Below are positions 33,161 to 41,350 of a stretch of 64,000 bases of DNA, piece after piece. The translations under genes were made by a program, and so were the position numbers. The first letter of the stretch is position 1. Every line of letters starts with the position of its first letter. The notes beneath the pieces are model-generated. The model was not told the DNA's origin. It was given only the letters and a program-made list of their open reading frames with translations, and did no database searches. The stretch covers positions 62,001-126,000 of the forward strand of contig CALRZN010000013.1 in the NCBI GenBank assembly GCA_943372645.1, given 5' to 3'. This stretch comes from VBWE01 sp943372645 (GTDB lineage: Bacteria > Bacteroidota > Bacteroidia > Palsa-965).

Positions 33161-33357
33161 AAAACGTTTTTTATTTTGCAATCACCACACGCGCACGCAG
33201 AATTTGTTTTTCATTCTGCAGTTGCATCATGTACATGCCGGCGGGCAGGTTAGTGGTTTGCAACGTGTAGTTGCTGCCTGTAATGTTTTTCACCTGCTGT
33301 ACCGGTCGGCCGGCCGGATCAAATACCTCCAGGGTGTAGTTACTGCCGGTGTTCCAG
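33161..33357. repeat. Duplicated 3' end of T9SS gene, copy A
   Basis: This segment is identical to 34960-35156 except at two positions (G/A near 33304, C/G near 33329). It encodes most of the T9SS sorting domain and the stop, and ends exactly where the two proteins diverge. The identity exceeds that of the rest of both genes by far, indicating recent duplication or gene conversion. Confidence 0.9.
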
Positions 33358-34766
33358 TTGAGATTTACGATATTGCTGGCAGGATTCGGGAAAAGAGACA
33401 GCGATTCATTTTCCTGCCCCGGTTGTTCTTCCATAGCTGTTATGCAGCTAGTGGTTTCCTGTAAGTTGCGTACAACGCTGATGTGATTGGTCGTTGTTTT
33501 AATGAAGGAGCAGGGGGATGCACTCATTGTAATTGCGATGGCGGTATCGTTCAGTATCTGCGCTGTAATACTGCCAGGGGTGAACTGGCATAACATGGAA
33601 TTGAGTGAAGTGTCTGTAAATACAACCTGCAGGTTAAGGGCAAAAGTTGTTGTATCGTAATCATCCGTACCTCCGATAAATAAATTGCCGGGTTCGTATT
33701 CCAGGATAGAATGGCATTGGTTGCCTCCTGTTCCCTGGTGGGAAATAACGTTTTTTACAGCACCATTCATATCAAGGTGTACAATGTGCGCTGAAGCTCC
33801 ATGGATGGCAAGCATAATTGTATTGTCTGAAAGGCTGACCAGGTCCGATACCCGGTTATTAAGGAAACGCTGCCCGGCCGGATCAATAAAGCTTTTTGAC
33901 CATACGATGTTTCCCGATGCTGTAAGTTTAGCCAGGTAAACGGTATTAATACCCGAAAGGTCAATTTGTTTTGCCGCAACCAGAATATCACCGGTTATTG
34001 TTTTTTCAAGGTGGTTATATTTCCGGGGTAATAAGCGCGTCCATTGTGTTACACCTATAAGATCAGTTTTCATCAGGTAGGAATGGATCGTATCGCTGAA
34101 TAACACATACAAAGACGTTCCATCTGATTCGATGACAGAAGGCTCAAGTTCATTATCAGAAACCGGCAAAGAACGCGACCAGAGTATTCCCCCGAGTGTG
34201 TCAAAACAAACCAGTGTGTGAAATGCATCATAGTTTCCGTACATAGAAAAAGGACGAGCAACGCACGGCATGGTAAATGATCCGTTCTGGTTGCTGATTA
34301 CATCACTGGTGCGTTCTGCATATGCATTGCCCCACGTTGAAGGAACGGTATCGCCAAACTTAAACGACCATTGCGCATTGCCCAGAAAATCCAATCCGGC
34401 AACAAAACCTTCCGTATTTGTCCCATTAATTACTTCTCCGCAAACAATAATGCGGTTGCTCCCGATGCATGTTGCATTAATTGCCGGAATAGCATAAGCA
34501 TACGTGTTATTATTCGGATTAACCAGTTGCCGTTGCCAGTTCAGGTCGCCAAACGGTTTATAGTTAACTAATATGCTTCCCCAATTTGTAGTGTTGTAAT
34601 TCCCTTTGGCGGCGCAAAAAATAGATTTATCAGGAAGCACAACCGACGGCATATAGTTAAACCCAAATGGCCGGAAATTAAGTGTATGGGTTTCATGCGG
34701 CTGCGCAGGCAGCAGGCGTGATGCGGCAGTAAACAATACGGGCAGGAGAAAGACGTGCAGTTTCAT
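33171..34766 (-). CDS. Secreted T9SS cargo protein, beta-propeller-like
   Basis: 531 aa. A signal peptide (MKLHVFLLPVLFTAASRLLP) is followed by about 430 residues of repeated strand units (NRIIVCGEVINGTNTEGFVA, GLDFLGNAQWSFKFGD, VYLAKLTASGNIVWSKSF, VSDLVSLSDNTIMLAIHG), resembling the surface beta-propeller repeats common in Bacteroidota. The last 80 residues are a T9SS type-A sorting domain (SLFPNPASNIVNLNWNTGSN, then LPAGMYMMQLQNEKQILRAR, ending VVIAK). T9SS exports such proteins across the outer membrane and removes the domain. The sorting domain is nearly identical to that of the neighbour gene. An intrinsic terminator follows. Confidence 0.85.
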   Translation of the reverse strand: MKLHVFLLPVLFTAASRLLPAQPHETHTLNFRPFGFNYMPSVVLPDKSIFCAAKGNYNTTNWGSILVNYKPFGDLNWQRQLVNPNNNTYAYAIPAINATCIGSNRIIVCGEVINGTNTEGFVAGLDFLGNAQWSFKFGDTVPSTWGNAYAERTSDVISNQNGSFTMPCVARPFSMYGNYDAFHTLVCFDTLGGILWSRSLPVSDNELEPSVIESDGTSLYVLFSDTIHSYLMKTDLIGVTQWTRLLPRKYNHLEKTITGDILVAAKQIDLSGINTVYLAKLTASGNIVWSKSFIDPAGQRFLNNRVSDLVSLSDNTIMLAIHGASAHIVHLDMNGAVKNVISHQGTGGNQCHSILEYEPGNLFIGGTDDYDTTTFALNLQVVFTDTSLNSMLCQFTPGSITAQILNDTAIAITMSASPCSFIKTTTNHISVVRNLQETTSCITAMEEQPGQENESLSLFPNPASNIVNLNWNTGSNYTLEVFDPAGRPVQQVKNITGSNYTLQTTNLPAGMYMMQLQNEKQILRARVVIAK

Positions 34767-34905
34767 AAAAATAGTATTGTGCAGGTTTTAATAATAGGGG
34801 AGGTGCTGCGAATATCGTTTTTTTGAAGCAGCATAAAAAGCAGGTATTTACAAGTGGCAGCGAACGGGTTTTAACTGGACTTCCTTTTTGCAATTGGAAT
34901 AAAAA

Positions 34906-34948
34906 ACGTCCCTTTCTTTCCCGGCTCTGCCGGGAAAGAAAGGGACGT
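34906..34948 (-). terminator. Strong intrinsic terminator of the second T9SS gene
   Basis: A perfect 19-bp stem (34906-34924 with 34930-34948) has a 5-nt loop CTCTG and is followed on the minus strand by TTTTTT. It lies 22 nt after the stop of the minus-strand gene at 34970. Confidence 0.92.
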
Positions 34949-34959
34949 AATCGAAAAAA

Positions 34960-35156
34960 AAAACGTTTTTTATTTTGCAATCACCACACGCGCACGCAGA
35001 ATTTGTTTTTCATTCTGCAGTTGCATCATGTACATGCCGGCGGGCAGGTTAGTGGTTTGCAACGTGTAGTTGCTGCCTGTAATGTTTTTCACCTGCTGTA
35101 CCAGTCGGCCGGCCGGATCAAATACCTGCAGGGTGTAGTTACTGCCGGTGTTCCAG
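34960..35156. repeat. Duplicated 3' end of T9SS gene, copy B
   Basis: The counterpart of 33161-33357, with two differences in about 197 nt. The duplicated block covers the final 60-odd codons of both genes and a few bases past the stop; the terminators beyond it are unrelated. Confidence 0.9.
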
Positions 35157-36949
35157 CGCAGGGTTACCAGATCATTTGCGGGGTTGGGCGAAACGGTGAG
35201 CTGATTTGCAGCAGCAGTTTGCGCATCGGCCAGCAGCGGACCCGGATCATAAACGGTGAGTGTGTCGTAAATGATGTTTACCGGAACCGGTGTTTCGTTC
35301 GCGTCAATAATGTTGAGATAGCTGAACGAAAGCGGAACCTGTACCGCTGTTCCGCTGCCGAGCAGTGTTGTGCCTGCGGTAAACGGAATGCGTGCAATAA
35401 GTCCGTAACCGCCAACCGCGGTCTGGTCGTAACGCGTTACTGCAAAATCCAGCTGTCCCGAATTCGGTACTGCGTGTTTTATTGCAAACAGATCAGTGCC
35501 GTTAACACCGAGCCAGGTGGTGCTCACATCAATGGCCATATTTTGTGCGGGCAATTGCTGGTAATCAAAATCGAGTGTGGCAGCAAGTCCGTAGATGTTT
35601 ATCCCCGGCACGGTAACATCGCCGAGATAAACATTAATGGTACCGGTACTTCCTGCGGCCAGTGTATCGTTGCTGAATTCGAGGCGCAGGTTGGGATTGG
35701 TTAATGCATAAGGCGGCATGCCCCAGCGGTTGTTGTGTGTTAATGCAAAGTTCTGGATTACTGCAGCCGTGTCGTTCAGGTTAATGCTGCCGTTGCCGTC
35801 GCAGTCAATCCACTTGTAATCGGTGCCGTTGAGCAGCGTCGGTCCCCACGGCGCCGAAGGCTGACCGATCCAGTTGAGCGAAGCATTTGCACGCACGGTT
35901 CCGTTTGTGCCGTTACCGATGCCGATGGCAAGCATATCATTCATATCTGCCACAGCATCATCGTTTGCATCACCGGGCCATACGAAGTCGCAGGAATCCT
36001 GCATCACATAACTTGCAGTATTCGTGCATCCGTTGGCATCAGTTACGGTAAGTGTATAAGTACCGATGGCAAGGTTATTCGCCTGCATCGTATTCTGGTT
36101 CGATGGCATCCAGTTGTAAGTAAACGGACCGTTGCCCGAAACTGCCGGTGTAAATGTACCCGTTGCGCCGTTGCACGTGGTTTCAATCATGGTTACGCCG
36201 TTCAGCTGCGGCAGTGAAAGCGGGTTAAAGGTCATGGTGGCCTGTACAGTCTGATTTGCTGTCGGATCGGTTACTGTTAATACGTAAGTTATCGGACCGG
36301 TAATAAGTGCGTTTGTGGTTAAACTGTTCGGGTTACTCAGGTTGGTGGTGGGCGACCAGTTGAAGGTGTATCCCGCACAGCTTCCGGTAACGATGCCTGA
36401 CATGCTTACGGTGCTGTTCACGCAGGGTGATGTATTGTTTACCGAAATGGTAGCCATCAGCACAGGTGGAATACCGGGTGTGGTAAAAGAGTAGGGGCTT
36501 GTCCATGGTCCCGGTGTACCGTTTATCGGGAATTCACGGGCCCGCAACGTATAGGCCGTTCCCGAACAAAGCGAACCGAAATTGATGGACAGTTGCGTAT
36601 AGGGTTCAAGAACGCAGTTGTCGGGCCAGCCGTTCTGCTGATTGTAATTAGGGACATTCAGCAGGGAATGAAACCAGGGGAGCTGGCCCCAGGCGCTGCT
36701 GTTGGAAGCCGGTACGGTAGTGGTAAACGGAAATGCTGCGGAATTTACCTGCACTTCAAGATAGTAGGGACCGCATCCGCAGGAGGCCGGATCGGAGCTC
36801 GCATTGATGTCAAGTCCCGAACCGGTGTTATTGATCGTAAAGTTGACCAGGGCAATTCCGTGGCAGGCGCGGGCGGGTGCTGCAAAGGCAAAAATTGCTG
36901 TAAGGAAAAGCAGTGTGACTGCAATCCGGGGCGTGTACTGTTTTTTCAT
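34970..36949 (-). CDS. Secreted T9SS cargo protein with SprB-like and dockerin-like segments
   Basis: 659 aa. A signal peptide with a long hydrophobic run (VTLLFLTAIFAFAAPARA) leads into Ig-like/SprB-like beta modules (for example NGVTMIETTCNGATGTFTPA, NNLAIGTYTLTVTDANGCTN). WPGDANDDAVADMNDMLAIG and WIDCDGNGSINLNDTAAVIQ resemble dockerin-type Ca-binding repeats. A cohesin-like stretch (NTDLAAGSTGTINVYLGDV type, here FSNDTLAAGSTGTINVYLGD) follows. The C-terminus is a T9SS type-A sorting domain ending RARVVIAK. It is 200 nt upstream of the related gene and has its own strong terminator. Likely an adhesin or surface structure; partner unknown. Confidence 0.85.
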   Translation of the reverse strand: MKKQYTPRIAVTLLFLTAIFAFAAPARACHGIALVNFTINNTGSGLDINASSDPASCGCGPYYLEVQVNSAAFPFTTTVPASNSSAWGQLPWFHSLLNVPNYNQQNGWPDNCVLEPYTQLSINFGSLCSGTAYTLRAREFPINGTPGPWTSPYSFTTPGIPPVLMATISVNNTSPCVNSTVSMSGIVTGSCAGYTFNWSPTTNLSNPNSLTTNALITGPITYVLTVTDPTANQTVQATMTFNPLSLPQLNGVTMIETTCNGATGTFTPAVSGNGPFTYNWMPSNQNTMQANNLAIGTYTLTVTDANGCTNTASYVMQDSCDFVWPGDANDDAVADMNDMLAIGIGNGTNGTVRANASLNWIGQPSAPWGPTLLNGTDYKWIDCDGNGSINLNDTAAVIQNFALTHNNRWGMPPYALTNPNLRLEFSNDTLAAGSTGTINVYLGDVTVPGINIYGLAATLDFDYQQLPAQNMAIDVSTTWLGVNGTDLFAIKHAVPNSGQLDFAVTRYDQTAVGGYGLIARIPFTAGTTLLGSGTAVQVPLSFSYLNIIDANETPVPVNIIYDTLTVYDPGPLLADAQTAAANQLTVSPNPANDLVTLRWNTGSNYTLQVFDPAGRLVQQVKNITGSNYTLQTTNLPAGMYMMQLQNEKQILRARVVIAK

Positions 36950-37039
36950 GATGGGTCTTTATTTCAGGTTAGCGACTGAAATATATAAAAAAAATTAAAA
37001 TCCAATGAATATGCCCCGGTAACTGATGGTGTTTGTAGA

Positions 37040-38980
37040 TTAAACAATGCGGACGCCCATGATGCAAACATCATCAATCTGTTCCAGCTGCCCCTTCCAT
37101 TGTTCAAACGTATTGCGAAGCAGTTCGGCCTGTTTTTCCGGGGAAAGGGAGGCGCCCGCAAGCAGCAGTTCTTTCAGCTGCCGGTATTTGAATTTTTTAC
37201 CGTCGCCGCCACCGAACTGGTCCGCATAGCCGTCTGAAAACAGGTAAAACTGGTCGCCCGGTTCCACATGCAGTTCGTGCGTTGTAAACGGTTTACTGTG
37301 TGCAAAACGCCCCACGGGTTGTTTGTCGCCTTTCAGTTCGTGCATTTCCTTGTTGCGGATGTACCACATCGGGTTATTTGCACCGGCCCATTGCATGGTG
37401 CGTGAAGCCGCATGCCAGCAGCAGAGCGAAATGTCCATGCCGTCGTTAACTTCATGCGTACCGGTTCCGAAACTGGCGATGACCAGTTCGCGCACTTTGT
37501 CGAGAATTTTTCCCGGTTCGGTAATGCCGTATTCATTCACGGTGCGGTTCAGCGCATTGCCGCACACCACGCTCATAAGTGCGCCGGGTACACCATGGCC
37601 GGTACAATCGGCCACCGCAAAAATAAGATGCTCCTGCTGTTCATTCATCCAGTAAAAATCGCCGGCCACAATGGAGCGGGGCTGGTAATACACAAAACTG
37701 GAAGGCAGCAGGCGCAGGCGCAGCGGTTCGGGCGGCAGCAGCGACTGCTGGATGCGTTCGGCATAATGAATGGAGTCGAGAATTTCTTTGTTCTGCTCTT
37801 CAATAATGGCTTTCTGTTTGGTGATTTCGGCTTCCGATTTTTGTTTGATCCGGAAACTGCGGTAAATAAAAAACAGCAGCACGAGCAACAGCACAAGCCC
37901 TGCAGCAGCGGCATAAATAATGATCGTTTTTTTATCCGATTCGTTTTGTTCTTCAAGCAGCGCTTTGTCTTTCTGGCTCGACTGGTATTTCGCGTCCATC
38001 TCATTAATCTGTTTCAGGTTCGCTTCACTCAGCAGCGAATCTTTGATGTCGGCATATTGTTTCTGGAAGAAATACGCTTTCTCAAAATTTCCCACATCTA
38101 CATAAATATCGGCCAGCGCTTTGTAATTCGATTTGAGTCCTTCGCGTGCATCCAGTTTTACGCAGATGGTGTTTGACGAATCATAATAGGCCACGGCATC
38201 GGGATACCTGAACTGAGCTGCACTTGTACCGCCGAGCGTGCTGTAACCGGTTTGCAGTGCATATTCATTGCCGGAAATCCGCGCATAATAAATTCCTTTG
38301 CGGCTCATTTCAATGGCTTCGGGCAGTTTGTCCTGGAGCAGGTACGTGGCACCGAGGTTTACATAAATATCGCCGAGGCCGGCGGTGTCTTTCAGTTCTT
38401 CGGTGGGGTGGATGGACTGCTGCAGGTAAACGAGTGCGGAGTCGTATTTTTTCTGTTCGAAAAAAATGCCCCCGATGTTGTTCAGGTTCGAAAGCGTATT
38501 GTACTTCTTGTTGTGTTTGCGTGTAATAACCAGCGATTTCCGCAGGTACTGTATGGCGAAATCGAGGTTGCCCTGCTGCCAGTAGGTAATGCCGAGGCTG
38601 CCGTACACATTGCCGGCATTTAATTCATCGCCGATGGATTCAAAGTTTTTCAGCGCATCCATGTAGGTGCGCACGGCTTCCTCGTAGTTACCGCCTTTGC
38701 GCTGCTGAATGGCCAGGTTAAACAAGGCTTTGCCGGTGAATCCCGGCTGCCCGATTTTTTCAGCAAGTTCAACCTGCTGTCTGCACAACTCCATTGCTTT
38801 TCCGGCATTGCCCAGCCGGTATTGCGCAATCAGGTCAGTCAGTGCATCAAAGCGCCCGGTATCGGTTGTTTTGTGGTCGTAAACACGTTGCAGCGAATCG
38901 AGCAACCGTTTGTTCTGTCCGAAAGCCGTTATGCCCGAAAAAAGCAGGCACAGCAGCAGCACGTAACGCTGTTTATTCAT
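37040..38980 (-). CDS. TPR-domain membrane protein with SpoIIE (PP2C-type) phosphatase
   Basis: 646 aa. A signal peptide (YVLLLCLLFSGITAFGQ) is followed by about seven TPR units (residues 40-310, for example AFNLAIQQRKGGNYEEAVRT-type), one membrane helix (IIYAAAAGLVLLLVLLFFIY), a coiled-coil linker and a cytosolic SpoIIE domain with YYQPRSIVAGDFYW, FAVADCTGHGVPGALMSVVC, DGMDISLCCW and LFSDGYADQFGG. The aspartates binding Mn/Mg in PP2C folds are present. Such proteins are periplasmic-sensing phosphatases, often acting on anti-sigma antagonists. It lies 30 nt downstream of the small zinc-ribbon gene. Confidence 0.9.
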   Translation of the reverse strand: MNKQRYVLLLCLLFSGITAFGQNKRLLDSLQRVYDHKTTDTGRFDALTDLIAQYRLGNAGKAMELCRQQVELAEKIGQPGFTGKALFNLAIQQRKGGNYEEAVRTYMDALKNFESIGDELNAGNVYGSLGITYWQQGNLDFAIQYLRKSLVITRKHNKKYNTLSNLNNIGGIFFEQKKYDSALVYLQQSIHPTEELKDTAGLGDIYVNLGATYLLQDKLPEAIEMSRKGIYYARISGNEYALQTGYSTLGGTSAAQFRYPDAVAYYDSSNTICVKLDAREGLKSNYKALADIYVDVGNFEKAYFFQKQYADIKDSLLSEANLKQINEMDAKYQSSQKDKALLEEQNESDKKTIIIYAAAAGLVLLLVLLFFIYRSFRIKQKSEAEITKQKAIIEEQNKEILDSIHYAERIQQSLLPPEPLRLRLLPSSFVYYQPRSIVAGDFYWMNEQQEHLIFAVADCTGHGVPGALMSVVCGNALNRTVNEYGITEPGKILDKVRELVIASFGTGTHEVNDGMDISLCCWHAASRTMQWAGANNPMWYIRNKEMHELKGDKQPVGRFAHSKPFTTHELHVEPGDQFYLFSDGYADQFGGGDGKKFKYRQLKELLLAGASLSPEKQAELLRNTFEQWKGQLEQIDDVCIMGVRIV

Positions 38981-39010
38981 CCGCGAAAAGTAGGAAAAAT
39001 TAACCGATGT

Positions 39011-39184
39011 TTACCGGTGCGGACGGAGCCGCATATAAACTACCACCAGCAGCACCAGCACAAAAAGCACATACACCCAACGCGCTACCGGTTTATAGCG
39101 CGGAAACTCATACCCGCACACCGGGCACTCGGTGCTGTCAGCAGCAACCTCCATGGCACACGAAGGGCATTCGCGTTTTTTCAT
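39011..39184 (-). CDS. 57-aa zinc-ribbon single-helix membrane protein
   Basis: Reading the minus strand from ATG at 39184 gives MKKRECPSCAMEVAADSTEC, PVCGYEFPRYKPVARW, a hydrophobic helix (VYVLFVLVLLVVVYM) and a basic end RLRPHR. Two CxxC pairs (CPSC and CPVC) form a zinc ribbon; the helix faces it. The product is short and easily missed. The stop lies 30 nt before the TPR-SpoIIE gene on the same strand, so they may form an operon. Similar small zinc-ribbon membrane proteins are widespread and mostly uncharacterised. Confidence 0.8.
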   Translation of the reverse strand: MKKRECPSCAMEVAADSTECPVCGYEFPRYKPVARWVYVLFVLVLLVVVYMRLRPHR

Positions 39185-39269
39185 GGGTTAAAAATAGTGT
39201 TTTTTGGTGCGGGAGCCGTTGGGTAAAAGAGGAGGGTGTCAGCCTGTATTACTGCGCGTGGTATTTATC

Positions 39270-39292
39270 GGGACTTCTCCGACGGGCGGGAC
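39270..39292. repeat. Third copy of the GGGACTTYTCCGACRGGCGGGAC repeat
   Basis: GGGACTTCTCCGACGGGCGG followed by GAC at 39270-39292 matches both arms of the inverted pair at 32988-33103. It stands alone just upstream of the palindrome array. Confidence 0.55.
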
Positions 39293-39337
39293 TTTTGGAA
39301 AGGCTTAACGGATGCGCAGTAAGTTATCGCTCAAAAC

Positions 39338-39690
39338 AATCCCGAAGGGATTGCAATTGGTAAAAAATAACGCGAAACAATTCAATCCCGGAGGGATTGC
39401 ATGTTTATAGGAAAACGAGCCACGTGATATTCGACCCCATCGGGGGCGCATTGAACCACAATGATAGATTCCATAAACATTTGAATCCTCCGGATTCATC
39501 GGCCGTTTTCCGTTATCAGATGAAGTTACCGATAAATCCCGCAGGGATTGTCTGTTGACAGACTAAATTGAGGAACTAAATCCAGCTCCTTCCACCATGA
39601 AATCCCGAAGGGATGGCATGATTATAAAACAAAAAGGAAAATGCAAAAAGAACCCCGAAGGGGTGACATGATCGTCAAACGCATCAGGAA
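39338..39690. repeat. Array of seven short palindromes at about 48-bp intervals (CRISPR mimic)
   Basis: AATCCCGAAGGGATT (39338), AATCCCGGAGGGATT (39384), ACCCCATCGGGGGC (39434), GAATCCTCCGGATTC (39483), AATCCCGCAGGGATT (39535), AATCCCGAAGGGAT (39601) and AACCCCGAAGGGGT (39651) follow one another with steps of 46-53 nt and one of 66. GCATG-type bases usually follow the palindrome. Spacers are AT-rich and unrelated. The palindromes vary and there are no cas genes, so this is not a CRISPR. The rest of the 39185-39754 spacer holds no gene. Confidence 0.75.
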
Positions 39691-39754
39691 ATACAATCGC
39701 AGACGGAAAATAAATCTTCCCGATTCACATTCCATTGCTGCATAGCATCAAAAC

Positions 39755-41218
39755 CTATTGCACGTTTTTCAGATAATCCCCGTACGGGTCGCTGAACAGC
39801 GTATCATCACCGGTGCGGGCTTTGCTCAGTTTTTTGCTTTCCACCAAACCCCACAGCACAATTTCTTTCAGGAAATACCGGTCGGTTTCGCCGGCGCTGG
39901 GCTGGTATTTGCGGATCAGTTTTTCGAGCGGTTCAATGGCGTTGAGGCGTTCCTCAAATTCAGCGTCGCTGAGGTGATCGCCGAGGTGAAACTCATCGTT
40001 GGCGATAAACCATTCCACGATGTCCTGGTACGGACCGCCGCCGCCTTTTTTCTCTAATTTTTCCACTTTCGGGAAAAGCGATTCGAAGATGGAACGCACG
40101 GCAGCACCGATGAGCTGTTCGGCCACAAAACGTGCGCCTTCCTGTTCGCCTTCATACACCAGTTCCATTTTTCCCGTAAGGGCAGGAACAATGCCGGTGA
40201 AGTCGCTGAGGCGTACTTTTGTTTTGTCAGCACCTGTTTTCAGTGCGCGCAGTTCGGCCGTGCTCATTAAATTTTCAAACGCCGAAATACTCATACGTGC
40301 GCTGATACCGCTTTTCGGATCCACGTATTCGCTTTCGCGTGCTTCAAAACCAATCTGTTCAATGAGGTCGTGCGCCAGTGCAGGCACGTAGATGCGGTCG
40401 AGCTGCCGTTTGTCGCTGCGCGCTTCCTGTGCGGTGATGCGTTTGGCGATGGCGATGCTTTTCGGGTAGTGCGTCAGTATCTGCGAACCGATGCGGTCTT
40501 TCAGCGGCGTAACAATGCTGCCGCGGTTGGTGTAATCTTCCGGGTTGGCGGTGAATACAAACTGGATGTCGAGCGGAAAACGCAGCTGGAATCCGCGGAT
40601 CTGGATGTCGCCTTCCTGCAGCATGTTGAACAGCGCCACCTGGATGCGCGCCTGCAGATCGGGCAGCTCGTTGATCACAAAAATGCAACGGTTGGCACGC
40701 GGAATCATGCCGAAGTGAATCACCCGTTCGTCGGAATACGGCAGTTTTAAATTCGCCGCTTTAATCGGATCCACATCACCGATGAGGTCAGCAACAGTAA
40801 CATCCGGCGTCGCCAGTTTTTCAGCGAAGCGGTCGTTGCGGTGTACCCACGCAATGGGTGTATTGTCTTTTTCAGCAGCCACCAGGTCGCGCGCAAAGCG
40901 GGAGAGGGGCGCCAGCGGATCATCGTTTACTTCTGAGCCGGCAACAACCGGCATCCACTCATCCAGCAGATTCACCATGAGGCGCGCGAGACGCGTTTTG
41001 GCCTGCCCGCGCAAACCGAGCAGGTTGATGTTGTGTTTCGAAAGAATAGCACGCTCCAGTTCCGGTATTACCGAATCTTCATAGCCGTGTATGCCTTCAA
41101 ATGCGGCCACACCGTTTTTCAGGTTGGCCACCAGGTTGGCGCGCAGTTCGTCTTTAATGGATTTCGGAGTGTAGCCTGATTTTTTCAGTTCTCCGAGGGT
41201 AGTTATAGTTGGTTTCAT
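39755..41218 (-). CDS. MoxR/Mg-chelatase-type AAA+ ATPase partnered with a VWA protein
   Basis: 487 aa from ATG 41218 (MKPTITTLGELKKSGYTPKS); a start upstream would only add a poorly conserved tail. The Walker A loop reads GLRGQAKT, Walker B CIFVINELPDLQARIQVALF, and FVFTANPEDYTNRGSIVTPL holds sensor 1; PLKDRIGSQILTHYP follows. The magnesium-chelatase-like pattern is clear. The VWA protein gene lies just upstream on the same strand, as in other AAA+/VWA chaperone pairs, which act as metal or cofactor inserting or complex-remodelling machines. Substrate unknown. Confidence 0.87.
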   Translation of the reverse strand: MKPTITTLGELKKSGYTPKSIKDELRANLVANLKNGVAAFEGIHGYEDSVIPELERAILSKHNINLLGLRGQAKTRLARLMVNLLDEWMPVVAGSEVNDDPLAPLSRFARDLVAAEKDNTPIAWVHRNDRFAEKLATPDVTVADLIGDVDPIKAANLKLPYSDERVIHFGMIPRANRCIFVINELPDLQARIQVALFNMLQEGDIQIRGFQLRFPLDIQFVFTANPEDYTNRGSIVTPLKDRIGSQILTHYPKSIAIAKRITAQEARSDKRQLDRIYVPALAHDLIEQIGFEARESEYVDPKSGISARMSISAFENLMSTAELRALKTGADKTKVRLSDFTGIVPALTGKMELVYEGEQEGARFVAEQLIGAAVRSIFESLFPKVEKLEKKGGGGPYQDIVEWFIANDEFHLGDHLSDAEFEERLNAIEPLEKLIRKYQPSAGETDRYFLKEIVLWGLVESKKLSKARTGDDTLFSDPYGDYLKNVQ

Positions 41219-41297
41219 AGTTTCAGGTTCAAAAATTTTAACCGCAACGTATCGCCACGTTTTGCGCAATGTTTCGCGATGTATGATTTTAAAAACC

Positions 41298-41339
41298 GTT
41301 TACGCTGTTCTCGACTGACGCTCGAACTGACGCGTAAAC
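41298..41339. repeat. GTCAGTTCGAG-family repeat, single arm (copy 2)
   Basis: CTGTTCTCGACTGACGCTCG followed by AACTGAC (41305-41331) matches the right arm of copy 1 (19586-19612) at 26 of 27 positions. It is bracketed by GTTTACGC (41298-41305) and GCGTAAAC (41332-41339), so it can also fold as a short hairpin. It lies between the AAA+ and VWA genes. Confidence 0.75.
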
Positions 41340-41350
41340 CGGAGTTCATT

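Noticed and set aside
39338..39690. CRISPR array
   Set aside because: Palindromes are short, variable in sequence and step length, and no cas gene is nearby.
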